64,000 nucleotides of DNA from Bacteroidales bacterium (GTDB taxonomy: Bacteria; Bacteroidota; Bacteroidia; Bacteroidales; UBA932): contig JAGBNC010000021.1 of the NCBI GenBank assembly GCA_017634595.1, positions 62,001 to 126,000 of the forward strand. Direction: 5' to 3'. The notes under the pieces were generated by a model. The model did no database searches, was not told where the DNA came from, and saw only the letters and a program-made list of their open reading frames with translations. The position numbers were made by a program, and so were the translations under genes. Each line of letters opens with the position of its first letter. The stretch's first letter is position 1. Of this stretch, positions 63,615 to 64,000 are shown piece after piece.

Positions 63615-64000
63615 ATGAATCGCTCGTATGGGAAAATATTATTGTTGATCTGGACTCTTGTCTTGCTCTTTGGAACAATGACACCGTCAGCAGGGCAGAA
63701 GCGAATCTACACCAAGAGTTTCCGCCTCCAGGACTTCAAGAGCAAAACTACCAAAGTTGTGCTCGGAGGTTCAGAGGCGCTCAATGCCTCAATACGCCAG
63801 GAAGTCACATCATATTGGACTATTTCGCCTTACGAATTCTGCACCCCGTCTCAATACGAGAAGCAGAAGACCAACTCCGATATCTGCTTCCTGTATTTGG
63901 AGAAAAGCCGCGGCATCGTGTATCTCACTCTCTCAAAAGGAGGCAAGCCCGATGACTCCAACGCCCTTAAACGGCCGCTGCAAATCATCTCCATACCTAT
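63615..64000 (+). CDS. Exported protein of unknown function (cut off at window edge)
   Basis: The first 128 codons are present, with no stop before position 64000. N-terminal MNRSYGKILLLIWTLVLLFGTM then TPSAGQKR is a signal peptide. The visible mature part (SFRLQDFKSKTTKVVLGG, SYWTISPYEFCTPSQYEKQK, DICFLYLEKSRGIVYLTLSKG) does not match a family I know. Divergent from dnaX with its own -7 box. Confidence 0.7.
   Translation, partial: MNRSYGKILLLIWTLVLLFGTMTPSAGQKRIYTKSFRLQDFKSKTTKVVLGGSEALNASIRQEVTSYWTISPYEFCTPSQYEKQKTNSDICFLYLEKSRGIVYLTLSKGGKPDDSNALKRPLQIISIP

Overview
The window reads as chromosomal DNA of a Bacteroidota bacterium, most likely order Bacteroidales. The evidence is direct: a SusC/SusD pair, many short lipoproteins with a Cys lipobox, a type IX secretion (T9SS) style C-terminal domain beside a PorV/PorQ-like barrel, the Bacteroidota ATP synthase order (atpD-C-B-E-F-H-A-G), an rSAM/lipoprotein pair, S46 dipeptidyl-peptidase, DUF4491, and repeated promoters of the form TTTG-N19/20-TAnnTTTG. 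There is no rRNA, CRISPR array or intact transposase. Two tRNAs are present.

Layout. 1-5.2 kb (minus): the start of an AddB-like PD-(D/E)XK nuclease, a Porin O/P barrel and a DASS-type anion symporter. 5.4-13.2 kb (plus): a membrane polyferredoxin, a DPP7-like S46 peptidase, an S1/P1 nuclease, a GH2 glycosidase and a lipoprotein, all nearly overlapping. 13.2-18 kb (minus): a coiled-coil protein, tRNA-Pro(AGG), a repeat-rich gap, a CobW GTPase, a ferritin-like/glutathione peroxidase/MarR stress operon, then a barrel protein and the radical-SAM-associated lipoprotein. 18-24.8 kb (plus): the divergent radical SAM enzyme, GDPD, DUF4491, a barrel, and S41 and S37-like peptidases. 24.8-27.5 kb: a winged-helix regulator with a membrane protein, a two-TM protein, about 1.5 kb of degenerate repeats including a 51-bp tandem array, and tRNA-Ser(TGA).

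27.6-33.3 kb (minus): a MINPP-like phosphatase, lspA, and a continuous ORF joining IleRS to a DksA/TraR-like protein. 33.4-34.7 kb (plus): cvpA and tsaB. 34.7-39.5 kb (minus): greA, HIT, thioredoxin-fold lipoprotein, ribulokinase-like kinase, FAD oxidoreductase. 39.7-45.2 kb (plus): FAD oxidoreductase, MINPP-like phosphatase, polyferredoxin, Fe-S aldo/keto reductase. 45.4-50.9 kb: a SusC/SusD/lipoprotein operon. 51-54.5 kb: a subtilase with a T9SS-like tail and a PorV/PorQ-like barrel. 54.5-63.6 kb (minus): dnaX-lptB-atpDCBEFHAG with almost no spacing. The last 0.4 kb begins an exported protein.

The most unusual feature is a set of very long palindromes. Three (14104-14181, 39642-39707, 55169-55244) have 25-31 bp arms and a loop of exactly 16 nt, and their arms can also fold on themselves, so each looks like a head-to-head pair of REP-like hairpins. 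One lies in frame inside atpG. A larger branched palindrome (7391-7529) lies in frame in the signal-peptide region of the S46 peptidase, and another sits in the ileS leader. They may be a family of palindromic insertion elements tolerated in coding sequence. Also notable are the IleRS-DksA fusion, the rSAM/lipoprotein/barrel locus, the rare tRNA-Pro(AGG), and two promoters with palindromic operators placed on the -33 element or spacer. All calls are by eye from sequence; no database search was run.
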